This document shows, one piece after another, positions 1 to 9,400 of a DNA stretch of 64,000 bases. The stretch's first letter is position 1. Every line of letters begins with the position of its first letter. Position numbers and translations under genes: made by a program. Below the pieces are notes generated by a model. It was not told where the DNA came from. It did no database searches and saw only the letters and a list, made by a program, of their open reading frames with translations. The stretch is from Phormidium tenue FACHB-886 (lineage in GTDB: Bacteria; Cyanobacteriota; Cyanobacteriia; Elainellales; Elainellaceae), in assembly GCF_014764505.1 (NCBI RefSeq), contig NZ_JACXWX010000002.1:186001-250000 (forward strand), in the 5' to 3' direction.

Positions 1-1
1 T

Positions 2-421
2 CCAGAGCTAGACTTTGCCACCGCAGAAGTACCACGCATTAATGATCAAGCCGGAACCATGGTATACACCGTTGGCTATGTGATGAACCGCCAGTCGGCG
101 CACAAGCGAGAAGCGTGGGAATTCATTGAGTACGTTACGGGCAAAGAAGGCATGACGACCTGGACAAGTGCAGGACTGGCGTTGCCGACTCGTCGATCGG
201 TCGCTGCCCAGCTCCAGTATGACCGCGACCCTTTGCGGGCTCCGCTCGTTGCTGGCATTTCCTACGCCACCCCTTGGCAGCTTGGCAGCTATCCCGCTCC
301 GGTTATGAACAGCTTCAACAACCAATTCATCAGCGCCCTCCTGGGTGAGCAATCGCTTGCCCAAGCTATGCAAACTGCCCAAGCTAGCGCCAATAGCCAG
401 ATTCAAGCCGCTGAACTATAG
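2..421 (+). CDS. Sugar ABC transporter substrate-binding protein, C-terminal part (5' end outside window)
   Basis: The reading frame is open from the first base, so this is the last ~139 residues of a longer protein. It has the typical C-terminal lobe of a family 1 extracellular solute-binding protein: a GYVMNRQSAHKREAWEFIEY helix, then a TSAGLALPTRR segment and a final amphipathic helix rich in Ala and Gln. Two MalF/MalG-type permeases follow directly (4 bp after the stop), so it is the periplasmic ligand receptor of a CUT1-type sugar importer. The sugar cannot be told from this part. No ATPase gene is adjacent; such systems often share a remote MalK-like ATPase. Family is confident from sequence and context; substrate is unknown. 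Confidence 0.85.
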   Translation, partial: PELDFATAEVPRINDQAGTMVYTVGYVMNRQSAHKREAWEFIEYVTGKEGMTTWTSAGLALPTRRSVAAQLQYDRDPLRAPLVAGISYATPWQLGSYPAPVMNSFNNQFISALLGEQSLAQAMQTAQASANSQIQAAEL

Positions 422-425
422 TTTT

Positions 426-1337
426 ATGATCGCCCGTCAAATCCGCACTGCTTCAGCTGCTCGCCGCTCGCCCCACACCAACGGGATCGCCTACCTCTTT
501 ATGGCTCCCGCCCTCTTTGTCTTGGGTACTTTTGTGATTTTGCCCATTCTCTTTGCTATCTTCCTCTCTTTGCAAAAGGTAAGGCTGCTAGGCGGCATCG
601 AGTTTGAATTCATTGGCACTCGCAACTTTAGCCGCTTGCTCTTAGACGATCGTCTCTGGATTGCGCTAAAAAATACGGCTGAATATGTGGCGATCGTGGT
701 GCCAGCACAGACGGTGCTAGCCCTGCTGCTAGCGGTAACGCTAAATGCTGGCATCCGGGGACAGAATATTTGGCGTGTTTTGCTCTTTTTGCCAACTATC
801 ACCTCATCCGCAGTCCTGACGCTGATTTTTATGTGGATTTACAACAGCAACGGGTTGTTAAATCAACTTTTGGGACTGGTGGGCTTGCCGACCTACAACT
901 GGCTGGGTGATCCAAGCGTGGCGCTTAAAGGCATCATGCTGATGAATATTTGGTCAACCGCCCCATTTTTCATGGTGATTTACTTAGCAGCACTGCAGGA
1001 TATTCCGCGATCGCTCTATGAAGCGGCAGCGATCGATGGCGCCAATGCCTGGCAGCAGTTTTGGCACGTTACCCTGCCGCAGCTTAAGCCTGTGACGTTC
1101 TTTGTGATTGCAATGGGCATCATTGGTACATTTCAATTATTTGATCAGTCTTATATCTTCTCGGGTGGCTCTGGTGGACCCAATAATGCAACTCTAACGG
1201 TCGTTCTGCTCATCTACCAAGCTGTATTTCGAGATCTACAGCTAGGGTATGGAGCGGCGATCGCCTTTGTGCTTGCCCTCGTTATTATTACCTTCACTAC
1301 AGTCCAGCAGCGTTTATTCAATCGGGACTCTGCTTAA
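426..1337 (+). CDS. Sugar ABC transporter permease, MalF/UgpA type
   Basis: A 303-residue inner-membrane permease with six predicted membrane helices. The cytoplasmic EAA loop (around residue 200), which docks to the ATPase, reads YEAAAIDGANAWQQFWHVTLP. The ATG at 426 is preferred over an upstream in-frame start at 345 because the latter would overlap the binding-protein gene by 77 bases and the residues added do not look like a permease N-terminus. It lies 4 bp after the binding-protein gene and 4 bp before the second permease, so the three are one transcription unit. It is one half of the channel heterodimer of a CUT1 sugar importer. Confidence 0.92.
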   Translation: MIARQIRTASAARRSPHTNGIAYLFMAPALFVLGTFVILPILFAIFLSLQKVRLLGGIEFEFIGTRNFSRLLLDDRLWIALKNTAEYVAIVVPAQTVLALLLAVTLNAGIRGQNIWRVLLFLPTITSSAVLTLIFMWIYNSNGLLNQLLGLVGLPTYNWLGDPSVALKGIMLMNIWSTAPFFMVIYLAALQDIPRSLYEAAAIDGANAWQQFWHVTLPQLKPVTFFVIAMGIIGTFQLFDQSYIFSGGSGGPNNATLTVVLLIYQAVFRDLQLGYGAAIAFVLALVIITFTTVQQRLFNRDSA

Positions 1338-1341
1338 TGCT

Positions 1342-2175
1342 ATGAAACCTGCATTTCGCCCAAACCTGCAATGGTTGCTTTATCTGCTGTTGACGCTATA
1401 TGCGATCGTAACGCTGCTCCCTTTCATTTGGGCGCTTTCTGCTTCCTTTAAGCCACTCTCTGAGATTATTGCGGGCGGACTTAATCTGATTCCACGTCAG
1501 TTTACGCTAGAAAATTATCGTCAGATTTTTCTAGAGCAACCTTTATTTCTGCGCTGGTTATTCAACAGTGTATTTGTTGCTCTAATGGTGACGCTGCTGA
1601 ATCTTTTGTTTAACTCAATGGCAGGATATGCGCTGGCTCGTTTGCGATTTCGTGGGCGACGCTTCTGGTTTCTGCTGATTTTGGCGATGCTGGCAGTTCC
1701 GGCGCAGGTCACGTTGATTCCAACGTTTTTGATCCTCAAAAGTTTGGGCTGGCTCAATTCTTATCAGGGCATGATTGTGCCTGCGATGATTAATGCAACT
1801 TTCATCTTTATGATGCGGCAGTTTTTCTTGAACTTTCCGCGATCGCTGGAAGAAGCGGCTGCCCTAGATGGACTTAACCCTTTCCAGATTTTCTGGCACA
1901 TCGTCTTGCCCCTTGCCAAGCCAGCTCTAGCTGCCCAGGCGATCTTTGTATTTATGGGCAGTTGGAATAACTTTCTGTTGCCCGTAGTGATATTGTTTGA
2001 GCCAGAAATGTTTACCCTACCGCTCGGTTTAAATACTTTTAAGGGACAATATATCAGCTACTGGAATTACATCATGGCAGCTTCAATGGTGTTTACGCTA
2101 CCGGTACTCTGTCTCTATGCCTTTTTTAACCGCTACTTCATTGAAGGGGCAACCTTTACAGGCGGAAAGGGCTAA
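1342..2175 (+). CDS. Sugar ABC transporter permease, MalG/UgpE type
   Basis: A 277-residue permease with about six membrane helices and an EAA loop reading EEAAALDGLNPFQIFWHIVLP, the normal MalG-type signature near residue 175. The ATG at 1342 lies 4 bp after the first permease stop; the longer in-frame version starting at 1249 would overlap that gene by ~90 bases and is rejected. It forms the import channel with the preceding permease. A MITE-like repeat begins on the base after its stop codon, so the transporter operon probably ends here. The sugar transported is not evident. Confidence 0.92.
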   Translation: MKPAFRPNLQWLLYLLLTLYAIVTLLPFIWALSASFKPLSEIIAGGLNLIPRQFTLENYRQIFLEQPLFLRWLFNSVFVALMVTLLNLLFNSMAGYALARLRFRGRRFWFLLILAMLAVPAQVTLIPTFLILKSLGWLNSYQGMIVPAMINATFIFMMRQFFLNFPRSLEEAAALDGLNPFQIFWHIVLPLAKPALAAQAIFVFMGSWNNFLLPVVILFEPEMFTLPLGLNTFKGQYISYWNYIMAASMVFTLPVLCLYAFFNRYFIEGATFTGGKG

Positions 2176-2248
2176 TGTAGCGCTACGCTCTTAGGTTAGG
2201 AAAAATCTTCCACAAAAAGAATCTCAATCTAGGCGCGTAGCGTCATAT
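2176..2248 (+). repeat. MITE-like dispersed repeat, copy A
   Basis: A ~72 bp element with imperfect terminal inverted repeats: TAGCGCTACGC at 2178-2188 and GGCGCGTAGCGTCATA at 2232-2247. The middle contains TTAGGAAAAATCTTCC and ACAAAAAGAATCTCAATC. The same order of blocks occurs at 21381-21447 (reverse strand) and at 13135-13234, and a partial version at 19759-19848. It starts directly after the permease stop codon. Confidence 0.6.
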
Positions 2249-2714
2249 TGCAGGTTTGTCGATCAACTACTGCATTCCAATAAAGCGTTTGCTAGTTCTA
2301 TGCTGTGCAAGTTAAATGCAGAGTATTACGTTTGGAATCAACTTATTCCATTTCTATTAGGACAATTTTTTACTCCACGATCGCTAAATCAAATCAGCAT
2401 CATTCTCTAAGACAGTATAAAAGCGTGAGATTTAATACAACTTGTACGCACCTAGAATTTTTGCTCTGCACGTCACTGCGGCTGAATGCCACTACCACTG
2501 CCTGCATTCTGGGCATGTTGTTTGTCTCTAGCACTACCATGTTTATTCAGGCAAAGACGTTTGCTCGATCGGATCAGGACTGTTGAGCATTCAAGGAACG
2601 AGCTTTGCTTATGTAGAACTGGCGGAGCGATTCCGAAATTATTTATTGAAAAATCTGTAGAAGCTGTTTTGCAGTTCGGCTACAGACTTGGCTACAGAGC
2701 ACCTAGAAGCTGCT
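2249..2714. other. Intergenic stretch with no convincing gene
   Basis: Two short overlapping open frames on the plus strand (2305-2586 and 2486-2749) lack ribosome binding sites and have unlikely composition. I see no RNA gene or recognisable motif here beyond the end of repeat copy A. Confidence 0.5.
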
Positions 2715-3002
2715 CTAATTCATCAGCACCCAAAGTTGTTGGAGCGTAGTGGTGGGTGGGCTGTTTGCTAAGTCGGCTTCGTCTAGCGCCCAGCAGCGAT
2801 CGAGGTATTCCACCTGCTGTTCATCCACTAGCTCATTGACCAATAGATACAGCAGTCCCTTCCAGAACCAGTCCACACCAAACGCAAACCGCTGAGGGGA
2901 CTTGGGTATTGAGTCTGGAATCAACTCTAGCCGCCTGTAGGTTTCCCATCTGTGGGTTTCCCAGGGGGTAGAGTCGCAGCAGTCAAAATTGTGGGATCGC
3001 AT
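2715..3002 (-). CDS. Small hypothetical protein (95 aa)
   Basis: The ATG at 3002 is chosen over the longer version from 3053 because a near-perfect Shine-Dalgarno (GAGGAGGT) lies 5-6 bases upstream of it. The product is soluble-looking, with a central aromatic/hydrophobic helix (FGVDWFWKGLLYLLVNEL) and an acidic stretch (EYLDRCWALDEADLA) before a Thr/Leu-rich tail. I do not recognise the family. It stands alone between two gene-poor gaps, with no obvious partner. The strong ribosome site is the main reason to believe it is expressed. Confidence 0.55.
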   Translation of the reverse strand: MRSHNFDCCDSTPWETHRWETYRRLELIPDSIPKSPQRFAFGVDWFWKGLLYLLVNELVDEQQVEYLDRCWALDEADLANSPPTTTLQQLWVLMN

Positions 3003-3914
3003 AATGAACCTCCTCACTGAAATTGCAGGAGGCACATTCAAACCTGTCACCATACGGCTGTGTGTGAAACAAAACTGTATGTACGAATCTTTTTCTGTGC
3101 CTTACGTTACGGTTTTGTATACATTTTATTATAAATCACGAATAACCTGTTGCAGATCGTAAGGTACTAGATCTCTCTTTCGTAGGGACTCTTAACCCCC
3201 TAAATTGAGGGAGGTGAGCATCAAAGCGGCGATCGCCATTAGCCCCAGTGCAGTGAGAAAAATGCAAAATCAATGGTATTCGATCGTCCATTTTGATTCA
3301 CCCAATCACCGGCGGATGTCTTGAAAACCTCCCTGCCGCGATCGTCCAAAGGGTATTTGACCGAGAATACTAGTCACTCTGTAGACAGAGATTTGAATGC
3401 TAGGTTAGCAAAGTGTGTACAAAATTACATTCGATTGATTTTGTTCTTGATTTAGTAGATTTACAGCGCGTTGCATTGAAATAAAACTAAATTATTGTTT
3501 GCAAGTTATTTGGGCAATCGGATACGAGGGAGGCGGAGTGTCCTTGAGGTTGATTCTACAGGTCTTGGCAGTCTTTTGATTGCAGCATGTTGTCGTTGAG
3601 AATCATCTCCGGTACAGACTGTAGACAGTATCTTTCTGCTACTCCTGGCTATATCTTTCTTAATCTTGGTGAATCAGGCTGATTTGCTAGGAGAATTTAG
3701 AAATAGAACGATCGCCAACCGATGTGTACCTTTGTTGTTTTATTTGCTGTACTGCTTAGAGAATTTCAGTCTTCAAAGGCGTTGGAAGTGATTGCAGCAT
3801 AGCTCCACAGCACACTACGTAAAGCGTGGGGCAACACCTTGAAGCTTCCAAATGAGGGCGATTCAGTTCGTTTAAGTAAAGAGAAGTTAAGACGATCGGG
3901 GGTATAAAAATTTC
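3003..3914. other. Gene-poor intergenic region (~0.9 kb)
   Basis: Relatively AT-rich and without an open frame that looks coding. It must hold the promoter of the small minus-strand gene at its left end and that of the amino acid permease at its right end. I see no tRNA, riboswitch or transposon end. Confidence 0.5.
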
Positions 3915-5240
3915 ATGAGTGCAACTACAGAAGCAAAATCACTAAAGCGAGTGTTTGGGTTACCCACACTGATCATTTATGGGGTAGGTGATATTCTTGG
4001 TGCTGGGATTTATGCAGTAATTGGCAAAATTGCAGGGCTCTCTGGCACTTTGGTTTGGGCTGCGTTTCTGACTGCTATGGTTGTGGCGGCGCTGACGGCT
4101 CTAAGCTATGCCGAACTGGGTAGCCGCTTTCCACAAAGTGGTGGGGTCGCTTGCTTTGTCCACAGGGCATTTCGCGCCGATTGGCTCTCGATCTTGGTTG
4201 GCTGGCTGATGTTCTGTACCTGCCTCGTTTCGATGGCAACTCTCTCAAAAGCGTTTGCAGGATATTTCAACGCTTTTATTCCAGCGGTTCCGCCTTGGTT
4301 GCTGATCCTGGCTCTTTTTTCAGGTCTTGCCTTTGTCAATTTCCGGGGAATGCGGGAGTCTTCAGCTCTCAATATCTTTTGCACAGCGCTGGAAATCTCG
4401 GGTCTGCTGATTGTTATTGTCGTTGCGGCATTGTTTTTGGGTGGCAACGGGGCAGGGGCAGGAAACCCTTCTGCAATTCCTGCACCCGATCAGGCAGCGA
4501 TCGGCTGGACAGCCGTGATTCAGGGGGCAGCACTTGCCTTTTATGCCTTCATTGGGTTTGAGGATATCGTGAATGTTGCAGAGGAAGTTAAAAATCCTGA
4601 GCGCAATGTGCCAAGAGCTATTTTGCTTGCCCTTGGGATTGCGGGCGCAATCTATATTCTCATCGCTTGGTTGGCAACTCAGGTGCTGAGTCCATCAGCG
4701 CTAGCTGACTCAAACGCACCGCTTCTCGATGTAGTTCGGCAGGCGCAGCCCAACTTTCCACAGGTCATTTTCACTGTGATTGCCCTGTTTGCAGTGCTTA
4801 ATACTGCGCTGTTGAACTTTGTCACAGCATCACGATTGTTGTATGGTATGGCGCGGGATGGATTACTGCCTCAGTGGATCGGCAAGCTCCATCCCCGAAG
4901 AGCAACTCCCTACCGAACGCTGCTTGTCATTCTACCGATCGCTATCTTTCTGGCGCTTTCGGGGACATTGCAATTCCTGGCTGGAACAACTGCCACCTTA
5001 ATTCTTGTAATGTTTTGTCTGGTCAATCTCTCCCTGCTGCTGATTAAGCGGCGACATCCCCAGACTAACGGGTTCAAGGTTCCTTATCTAATTCCGGCTG
5101 TGGCGTTGCTCTTCAACCTGATCCTCGTTGCCTTCGCTTCCCCAGAAAGCCATGTCTTGGCAGCAGTATTTACAGGTATAGGAGTTCTTCTGATTCTGCT
5201 CCGCAATGCGCTGAGTGGAAAGCGGTTGCATAGCTCCTGA
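3915..5240 (+). CDS. APC-family amino acid permease
   Basis: A 441-residue integral membrane protein with about 12 predicted helices. The first helix carries the APC substrate motif GVGDILGAGIYAVIGKIAG (unwound GAGIY region), and helix 6 has the AFYAFIGFEDIVNVAEEVKNP signature typical of cationic or neutral amino acid transporters. It would import or exchange amino acids across the plasma membrane using an ion gradient. It is monocistronic: a 900 bp gap precedes it, and a strong bidirectional hairpin terminator follows 32 bases after the stop. The exact substrate cannot be inferred. Confidence 0.9.
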   Translation: MSATTEAKSLKRVFGLPTLIIYGVGDILGAGIYAVIGKIAGLSGTLVWAAFLTAMVVAALTALSYAELGSRFPQSGGVACFVHRAFRADWLSILVGWLMFCTCLVSMATLSKAFAGYFNAFIPAVPPWLLILALFSGLAFVNFRGMRESSALNIFCTALEISGLLIVIVVAALFLGGNGAGAGNPSAIPAPDQAAIGWTAVIQGAALAFYAFIGFEDIVNVAEEVKNPERNVPRAILLALGIAGAIYILIAWLATQVLSPSALADSNAPLLDVVRQAQPNFPQVIFTVIALFAVLNTALLNFVTASRLLYGMARDGLLPQWIGKLHPRRATPYRTLLVILPIAIFLALSGTLQFLAGTTATLILVMFCLVNLSLLLIKRRHPQTNGFKVPYLIPAVALLFNLILVAFASPESHVLAAVFTGIGVLLILLRNALSGKRLHSS

Positions 5241-5272
5241 GACTTGAAATTTGCAGCCTGAGGGAGTTGTGC

Positions 5273-5300
5273 AAAAAGCCGCGCAAAAGCGCGGCTTTTT
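5273..5300. terminator. Bidirectional intrinsic terminator
   Basis: A perfect 12 bp stem (5273-5284 with 5289-5300), an AAAA loop and A5/T5 flanks within the stem, lying between two convergent genes that stop at 5240 and 5320. It reads as a terminator on both strands. Confidence 0.9.
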
Positions 5301-5319
5301 GATGGTGTTATGTCTCAGC

Positions 5320-5898
5320 CTATTCCCCTTTTTTCAAGGTCGCCATCCGCTCGGTGATTTTTGCGCCGATCTCTTCTAAATTTGACATGAAGGACCCTTT
5401 GTCCTGCATGCCTGCCTTGATCTTGTCGGTAATTCCTTCCGGTATAAAGCCTTCTCCCTTCTTCATACCCACCCGAATTTTCTCGGTGATCTCCTCGGAG
5501 GTTGGCGTAAACATTTCTTTGCGTTTCATAAATATTTCTTTTTTCTGAGCTGGTGTCATGGAAGCAAAAATATCTTTCTTGGGAAGCGTCTTGAACAGCG
5601 CTGCTAGTTCGGTCTTTTGCTCTGGGGTGAGCGTCAGCGATTTAAAAGCTTTGCGAAAGCTCATGCCATCTGCCACGTTGGAGGTGAACTGCTGGCGCTG
5701 CTGAGGAGTAAGAATGTTTTCTATCTGAGGCAAAACATCTGCTTCTAGCTGCTTCAGCAAATCCTGCTGTTTCTCGGTGAGCTGAATGTTTGTGCCTGGA
5801 AAAGAAAGCTGTATCAGTGGCTGTGCTTGCGCTGCTCCAGAAAAACTCAACAGAGCAACCAAGACTACTGCCAGAAGAGATACTAATTTGCGTTTCAT
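5320..5898 (-). CDS. Secreted Spy/CpxP-like LTxxQ-repeat protein
   Basis: A 192-residue protein with an N-terminal signal peptide (MKRKLVSLLAVVLVALLSFS, cleavage after AAQA). The mature part is all-helical and repeats the LTxxQ motif of periplasmic Spy/CpxP chaperone-like proteins: LTEKQ, LTPQQ, LTPEQ and MTPAQ. The C-terminal third is basic and amphipathic (EEITEKIRVGMKKGEG, GITDKIKAGMQDKG), with a repeating pattern. The ATG at 5898 has a GGAGAAA ribosome site; a longer start at 5943 would bury the signal peptide and is rejected. A periplasmic chaperone or stress role is inferred from the motif only. Confidence 0.7.
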   Translation of the reverse strand: MKRKLVSLLAVVLVALLSFSGAAQAQPLIQLSFPGTNIQLTEKQQDLLKQLEADVLPQIENILTPQQRQQFTSNVADGMSFRKAFKSLTLTPEQKTELAALFKTLPKKDIFASMTPAQKKEIFMKRKEMFTPTSEEITEKIRVGMKKGEGFIPEGITDKIKAGMQDKGSFMSNLEEIGAKITERMATLKKGE

Positions 5899-5973
5899 CA
5901 GGAATTTCTCCAAAGTTGTAAAAGCTGGGCTGTGAGACAGCATCTGCAGGACAAACCCTACAGCCAGGGATTT

Positions 5974-6801
5974 CTAGCGATTAGAGATGATCGGGTCTGC
6001 CGTGGCAGGGACGGGAGCAGGCGCTTGAATAACAGGTCGATCGCCCTGCACATAGGCTGCCGCCGCCAGCATACACACAGCCAGCAAGGGAAGAGCAATG
6101 CTCCAAAACTCGGCGAACGTCACGAAATATGCGGCAGCCGTGCCACCCAGCACAAATCCCAGCAGGATGGGAACAGTTCGGCTCATGCGCTCCAGCGCTT
6201 CTGCGGCTTCCCGCTCCGATGCCTCACCCGAAGAAGAGAATTTTGCTAGCACCAGCTGCACGATGTCGATCGTGAACTGAGTGGTGTTGCCAGTCATCAC
6301 CGTGGTAGGAATGTAGCTCTTGAATGCGCCTTTGGCTTCTTTCATCAAAGCGTTTTGAATTGCCATCGCAATGACCCCCGTGATCCCGATCGGCAGAATC
6401 AAATCTTCCTGCACGTCTAGGAGTAGGGCAGGCGAAAGACGAGTGCCAACCAGCAGAAAGAGGGTAAGGGCGATCGCTTCAGCGGTAAGCAGCACTGCCA
6501 AGACAGGCCATTGCTTGCGACGAGCATAGCGCGCCAGCAGCGAGGTTAGCGCAACTGCCACCATGAAAGTAGGCAACATCAATAAGCGAGTGACTGTACT
6601 GCCCTCATCAGAACTGGCAAAGGACGATCCGGCAAGCGCCAAATTTCCTGTTACATGGGCAGTAAATAGACCAAACAAAACGATGAAAGCGGCAGTATCC
6701 GTAAACCCTGCCACCCAACTGAGAATGAATCCGGCAGGGCCATCGCTCACAAGAAATGCGCTGAGGCTAAAAGACGAATCAGTCTGCGAACTTGCAACCA
6801 T
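5974..6801 (-). CDS. YoaK/DUF1275 family membrane protein
   Basis: A 275-residue polytopic membrane protein. The signature of the family is in the first helix pair: GFILSWVAGFTDTAAFIVLFGLFTAHVTGN, with conserved Gly, Asp and TGN residues. A second block (MAIQNALMKEAKG... TVMTGNTTQFTID) repeats the MTGN motif, as is usual for DUF1275. Its function is unknown; it is often described as a putative transporter. It may be co-oriented in one transcript with the Spy-like gene downstream (75 bp gap). Membrane topology is confident, activity is not known. Confidence 0.85.
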   Translation of the reverse strand: MVASSQTDSSFSLSAFLVSDGPAGFILSWVAGFTDTAAFIVLFGLFTAHVTGNLALAGSSFASSDEGSTVTRLLMLPTFMVAVALTSLLARYARRKQWPVLAVLLTAEAIALTLFLLVGTRLSPALLLDVQEDLILPIGITGVIAMAIQNALMKEAKGAFKSYIPTTVMTGNTTQFTIDIVQLVLAKFSSSGEASEREAAEALERMSRTVPILLGFVLGGTAAAYFVTFAEFWSIALPLLAVCMLAAAAYVQGDRPVIQAPAPVPATADPIISNR

Positions 6802-7187
6802 TTCTCAACTCTCCAATCCTTTATTGTCTTCACTTTTAAGTCGGCTGTTTGCAGCGCACCCGAAGCAACCTAAGACGCTTCCCCGCACAAACTTTTCAAC
6901 TGGAAGTATGGTGACGAGAGCGCATCTAAACGCTTTCAACTGCGTAAGTTTGATGTAAGCTGCTGATTAGAAGAGGTGCATGGATGCGTCCCTCTTCTAA
7001 CCAGAAATAGAAGCAGCAGAGTGTGTTTTTTGGAGAAAAAACGCCTGAAAAACAGTTCTTCTCAAACATGTTCTTAGCTTCCTACAAAATCACCAACCGC
7101 AAAGATAATTATGTTACGAATATGTTCCCGCCTTTTGCATCCTCAGAAGACACATCCATACATGAAGCGCTGCAAGAGCCTATGTTG

Positions 7188-7997
7188 TTAATCTTCTTCC
7201 TTTTCTTCCTTTACTTTTGCTTCTTTGACCTTAGCAGGCATTATTCTCACCACATCGTAAGTGTGTAGATCGTTATCTGCCAAAGCGATCACATCTTCAG
7301 TTGGAGCGTCAAATGCAGTGGGGGTCACGCCTTCTGCAAAATCTACTGTGCAGTTCCAGTTTGCCAACAGCGCTACGTCAGTACCATCAGTGCTCTGGAG
7401 CAGAACAGCAGACTGGGGCGACGGCTTCTTGAGCAATGCTTCAGGCATCATCTTCTCAATGCTGGAAATTAGCTTGGGTTGATCGGCTGGGTCTTTTAAT
7501 GTGAACTCACTAAACTGAACGATCGCCTCTTTGCCCTTCAGGGCGGGCGTGATGCCTGCATCAGCTTGTACCTTGCCAACCTCAAACACAATCGTTCGCG
7601 CTGGCGCAACGGCAGCTTCTCCCTTTTTAAACTTGCTCCCGGTAGCTGCTTCAGCCAGCTGAGTGCTGAAGGTTTCGTAGCTGGCTAAGTCTTGCCATTG
7701 AGACAACACAATTACTCTGTTGCCGTCTTCACTTTTAAGTACAGACAGTCCTTCAAAACCAGGAGCACTTTTGAGCAAAGATTTGCTGGCTTTTGTGCTG
7801 CTGAGAGCTGATTTTTGGGTTTCCGGCGTTGTCTCATAAATTGTTGCCACATTTACCACTGGGTTTGCCGGATCAAACGCAAAAGATTTAATTGCTTTGC
7901 CCGCCATTGCAGCGCTAGGATTGCCCCAGAGAATGCTTAGGCACAAAAGAAGCGAAAGGATGAACGTACCAAACTTGAAGCCCGGGAACTTGACCAT
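7188..7997 (-). CDS. Secreted protein with tandem antibiotic-biosynthesis-monooxygenase-like (ABM) domains
   Basis: A 269-residue protein with a signal peptide (FILSLLLCLSILWGNPSAAMA). The mature part has two ferredoxin-like ABM/dimeric alpha-beta barrel halves. The first contains TYETTPETQKS and a VIVLSQWQDLASYETF strand-helix typical of ABM monooxygenase-like folds; the second half (residues ~165-235) has FTLKDPADQPKLISSI. The C-terminus is a Lys/Glu-rich tail (AKVKEAKVKEEKEED). ABM folds act in quinone or haem chemistry, but catalytic residues are not defined, so no reaction is assigned. It stands alone. Confidence 0.65.
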   Translation of the reverse strand: MVKFPGFKFGTFILSLLLCLSILWGNPSAAMAGKAIKSFAFDPANPVVNVATIYETTPETQKSALSSTKASKSLLKSAPGFEGLSVLKSEDGNRVIVLSQWQDLASYETFSTQLAEAATGSKFKKGEAAVAPARTIVFEVGKVQADAGITPALKGKEAIVQFSEFTLKDPADQPKLISSIEKMMPEALLKKPSPQSAVLLQSTDGTDVALLANWNCTVDFAEGVTPTAFDAPTEDVIALADNDLHTYDVVRIMPAKVKEAKVKEEKEED

Positions 7998-8477
7998 AAT
8001 CTATACCTCTGAATTGAACGATTACTGATTCATCCGTAGCATGAGTGAACTTCTATGGTTAAAACTATTTATTGGCAAGCAATCTTAACTAAAAATATTT
8101 TTAAAAATATGTGCAGTTTGATACAGCAACCCAATGATATTGCAATCAAATTCGATCTTTTAAAGAGCTCATCTAAACAAGAGTAAGCAACGCTAGGATC
8201 AATCTAAACAGACAGTATTCAGCTTAAAAATGCTGCAAGATCCTGCCATATTCCTACAGGATCTTAGCTTCTGTTGTCCGTCTAGGCTGCTTCTATTAGC
8301 CAACAATTGATGGCAGTTTGAACACAGAAAGTTAAGGGATTTGAGTTAAAGATTCTAATTGATTCTCATAAAACCTTAAGGTTCAAGTACTTTAGATTCG
8401 GCGTTAGATCTACTTGAAGCGCTAACAATCTAACAAACTATAAACCCATTTCAATCTGCTAATTTTTGCACAATAGG
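7998..8477. other. Intergenic AT-rich region
   Basis: About 480 bp with no coding frame. It holds the promoter of the ABM protein on its left. At 8391-8401 it contains TTCAAGTACTT, the same 11-mer that is repeated in tandem at 35475-35516. Confidence 0.4.
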
Positions 8478-8948
8478 ATGACTATTGATATGTTGCTCTA
8501 CATTATTGTGGTAGTTGGAACAGTTGGGGACTTGACTGCAACTTCAGCAAGCAGCCGATCGAAGGCATCGTTTATCTGAGACGAAGTAATCTAAATGACA
8601 GGTGTAGGGAGCCGCTATATTGGCTTTCATGTGGCAGCCATTCTGGTGCTATTAGGCTTGCTACCTGGGGCAGGCAGCATTTTGCAGACATTGCCGAAGC
8701 CTGTGTTGGGCGGCGCTACGATCGTTATGTTTGGGTCGATCGCAGTTGCAGGGATTAATATCGTGGCATCTGTTACTTTGGATCGACGAGCGCTAATCGT
8801 TGTTGCGGTGTCGCTAGCGTTGGGCTTAAGCGTTGTATATGTGCCCGAGATTTTGGACGATAAGTCCGCACTCATTCGCAACATCTTCTCGTCTGGAGTT
8901 GCAACAGGTGGACTAACGGCGATCGCACTAAACTGTCTGCTGCCATAG
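8478..8948 (+). pseudogene. Decayed NCS2 nucleobase:cation symporter (UraA/XanQ type)
   Basis: Three pieces of one NCS2 permease lie in three reading frames. The first (from 8478) reads YIIVVVGTVGDLTATS, the conserved ETxGDxTAT helix. A frame change then gives KQPIEGIVYLRRSNL, the segment that follows it in XanQ. The third frame (8595-8948, 117 aa) reads MTGVGSRYIGFHVAAILVLL and continues to a normal C-terminus with PKPVLGGATIVMFG and GGLTAIALNCLLP. The ~30 residues between the second and third pieces, and the whole N-terminal half, are missing. The 117 aa frame is therefore a fragment, not a functional small protein. Confidence 0.85.
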
Positions 8949-9400
8949 GAGATTAGACAGCGACAGTTCTAAGTAAAGCAGCTTTAAACAAAGCAGATCT
9001 TAAGTGAAGCAAAGGAAATCTGGATTTAGTGTGGCGATCCTATTTGAGTTGTGGAATGGTGTGTGAAAGGCACACCATCTTCTACAAACTATCTAGGCTC
9101 GCTATATAAGCCCAGGGTGTAGCAATACTGCACCCCTTTTGTTGTGCGTGTACTGTGCTTTCCGCCTAATTATTTTTGAAAGCCACAGTCGGCGTAGTTT
9201 TCAAGAAGCAATCTGCGAAATGTATTGAGCTTAACGACTGTAGCTGTGAGAAGCTCCCTCCTTTGAGGGGGGATAGCCCTAATCCTGAAGTGGAGGATGA
9301 ATACAACTCTAGCGCCTAGGTTGATAGGTGAACCGATCGAGGCAAACTGACAAGCTAGCCCTTCCCAGATCGCTTCCACCTCACTTCACAGGAAAAGTTT
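8949..9400. other. Intergenic region with a possible IS200/IS605-type right-end remnant
   Basis: No coding frame is convincing. At 9234-9300 the sequence GACTGTAGCTGTGAGAAGCT is followed by a CCCTCC-TTTG-AGGGGGG hairpin and GGAGGATGAA, an arrangement that resembles the 3' end of cyanobacterial tnpB elements. No tnpB coding remnant is readable. The promoter of the 991-residue repeat protein must lie in the last ~100 bases. Confidence 0.3.

Noticed and set aside
1254..1264. GCGATCGC octamers across the window
   Set aside because: These are HIP1 sites, common throughout many cyanobacterial genomes; useful for taxonomy but not a local feature.
2305..2749. Two overlapping open frames (93 and 87 codons)
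   Set aside because: No ribosome site, unlikely composition rich in Thr, Ser and Cys, and no recognisable motif.
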